Of a stretch of DNA of 64,000 nt, positions 63,191 to 64,000 are shown piece after piece. Source of the stretch: Clostridium_AF sediminicola (GTDB taxonomy: Bacteria > Bacillota > Clostridia > Clostridiales > Clostridiaceae); assembly GCF_050402865.1 (NCBI RefSeq), contig NZ_BAABMF010000001.1, positions 682,001-746,000 on the forward strand, written 5' to 3'. The position numbers and the translations under genes are program-made. The notes under the pieces are model-generated. The model was given only the letters and a program-made list of their open reading frames with translations, did not search any database and was not told the DNA's origin. Within the stretch, counting starts at the first letter, position 1. The number at the start of each line of letters is the position of its first letter.

Positions 63191-64000
63191 TTATTCAGAA
63201 TCTTCAACATATCTTTCAGCATTTACTGCTGCAATTGCTCCATCGCCTGCTGCTGTAATTACTTGTCTTAAAGATTTAACTCTGATATCTCCAGCAGCAA
63301 ATACACCTTCGATATTTGTTTTCATGTCTTGATCTGTAACAATATATCCATGTTCCATTTCAATTTGTCCTTCATATAAACTACTAATAGGAGTGTATCC
63401 AATGAAAACAAATACTCCGAATATTCCGTCATCTTCATCAGCAAAGTACTCATTAGTTTCACCAGTTACAGTATTTTTAAATACAACTGATTCTACTATT
63501 CCATCTCCTTTAATTTCTTCAATTACTGCATTCCACATGAAGTTCATCTTATCATTTCTAAATGCTTTCTCTTGAATAGATTTAGCAGCTCTTAACTGGT
63601 CTCTTCTATGAACTATAGTAACTTTTCTTGCAAATTTTGTTAAATACAATGCTTCTTCAACAGCAGAGTCCCCTCCACCAACTACAAATACTTCTAATCC
63701 AGCGAAGAAATCCGCATCACAAGTTGCACAATAAGAAACACCTTTACCTGTAAACTCTTTTTCTCCTGGACAACCAATTAACTTTGGTTCTGCACCAGTA
63801 GCAATTATTACAGATTTTGCACGATACTCTCCTTTTTCGCATTTAATAACTTTAATTTTTCCTTCAAGCTGAACTTCAACAATATTATCACTTATTCTTT
63901 CAGCGCCAAATTGTTCAGTTTGATCTACCATTCTAGCTACTAAACTTGGACCACTTTCCTCTGGCATAGCACCCGGATAGTTTGCTATCTCATGAGTTAT
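63191..64000 (-). CDS. trxB: Thioredoxin reductase, C-terminal part
   Basis: The 269 residues present continue past base 64000. The redox pair is in VSYCATCDADFF, the NADPH loop in VFVVGGGDSAVEEALYL, and the FAD end motif in GVFAAGDIRVKSLRQV. ANYPGA just before MPEESG shows that the frame continues in the missing part, so MPEESG is not the start. It reduces TrxA with NADPH, or with another donor in such anaerobes. First gene of the visible grd operon; grdX and the promoter would lie beyond the window. Confidence 0.95.
   Translation of the reverse strand: MTHEIANYPGAMPEESGPSLVARMVDQTEQFGAERISDNIVEVQLEGKIKVIKCEKGEYRAKSVIIATGAEPKLIGCPGEKEFTGKGVSYCATCDADFFAGLEVFVVGGGDSAVEEALYLTKFARKVTIVHRRDQLRAAKSIQEKAFRNDKMNFMWNAVIEEIKGDGIVESVVFKNTVTGETNEYFADEDDGIFGVFVFIGYTPISSLYEGQIEMEHGYIVTDQDMKTNIEGVFAAGDIRVKSLRQVITAAGDGAIAAVNAERYVEDSE

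Noticed and set aside
1..64000. CRISPR arrays, rRNA, prophage or complete insertion sequence
   Set aside because: I saw no regularly spaced repeats, rRNA-like stretches, transposase motifs or phage structural genes.
1..64000. tRNA genes
   Set aside because: No GTTCRANNC-type T-arm with a matching acceptor stem and CCA was noticed in the gaps. A tRNA scan would be decisive.

Overview
The window is AT-rich DNA from a strictly anaerobic, amino-acid-fermenting, Gram-positive bacterium of the Clostridia/Tissierellia type. The signs are GGAGG-type ribosome binding sites, frequent TTG/GTG starts, a Trp T-box leader, lipoprotein signal peptides, and above all a selenocysteine-dependent glycine reductase cluster. 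I cannot name the species from the sequence. Most genes lie on the minus strand.

Layout. 1-8.1 kb: a cut-off phosphohexomutase, a bL25/Ctc ribosomal protein, a pentapeptide-repeat protein, a DUF523 protein, MutS2, a U32 peptidase and exonuclease III. Exonuclease III is flanked by two related hairpin repeats and a decayed short-chain dehydrogenase fragment. 8.7-18.6 kb: a PEP-carboxykinase-like P-loop protein, an SAM methyltransferase, a ComB-like phosphatase, a ketopantoate reductase, a lipoprotein, an acetyltransferase, a membrane-bound MutS relative, and amt-glnK. 18.6-25.5 kb: a complete trpEGDCFBA operon read from a T-box leader that has one specifier domain but two antiterminator/terminator modules. 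25.5-28.7 kb: an AlkD-like protein and a BlaI/BlaR1 pair in which BlaR1 carries a SpoIIP-type amidase domain in place of the usual penicillin-binding sensor. 28.7-33.7 kb: a malate module (2HCT transporter, malic enzyme, CitA/CitB-type two-component system). 33.8-37.6 kb: an ABC-2 exporter bracketed by two membrane proteins with PH-like domains. 37.8-44.2 kb: a sulfatase with a CUT1 sugar importer and a divergent ROK regulator. 44.3-56.5 kb: single housekeeping or accessory genes (flavoprotein, DUF2164, YdcF, an OB-fold/PHP protein, HAD, LD-carboxypeptidase, acetyltransferases, MGMT-like protein, DUF4003, phosphoesterase, CPBP protease). 56.6-64 kb: the glycine reductase operon trxB-trxA-grdE-grdA-grdB-grdC-grdD, with in-frame UGA codons in grdA and grdB.

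How the parts work together. Thioredoxin reductase and an atypical thioredoxin (GCVPC) pass electrons to the selenoprotein A/B/C complex. That complex turns glycine into acetyl phosphate and ammonia and so makes ATP. The malate transporter, malic enzyme and PEPCK-like protein suggest C4/C3 acid metabolism, and amt-glnK handles ammonium. The most unusual items are the BlaR1-SpoIIP fusion, the partly duplicated T-box, and the short-chain dehydrogenase gene that ends at a dispersed repeat.
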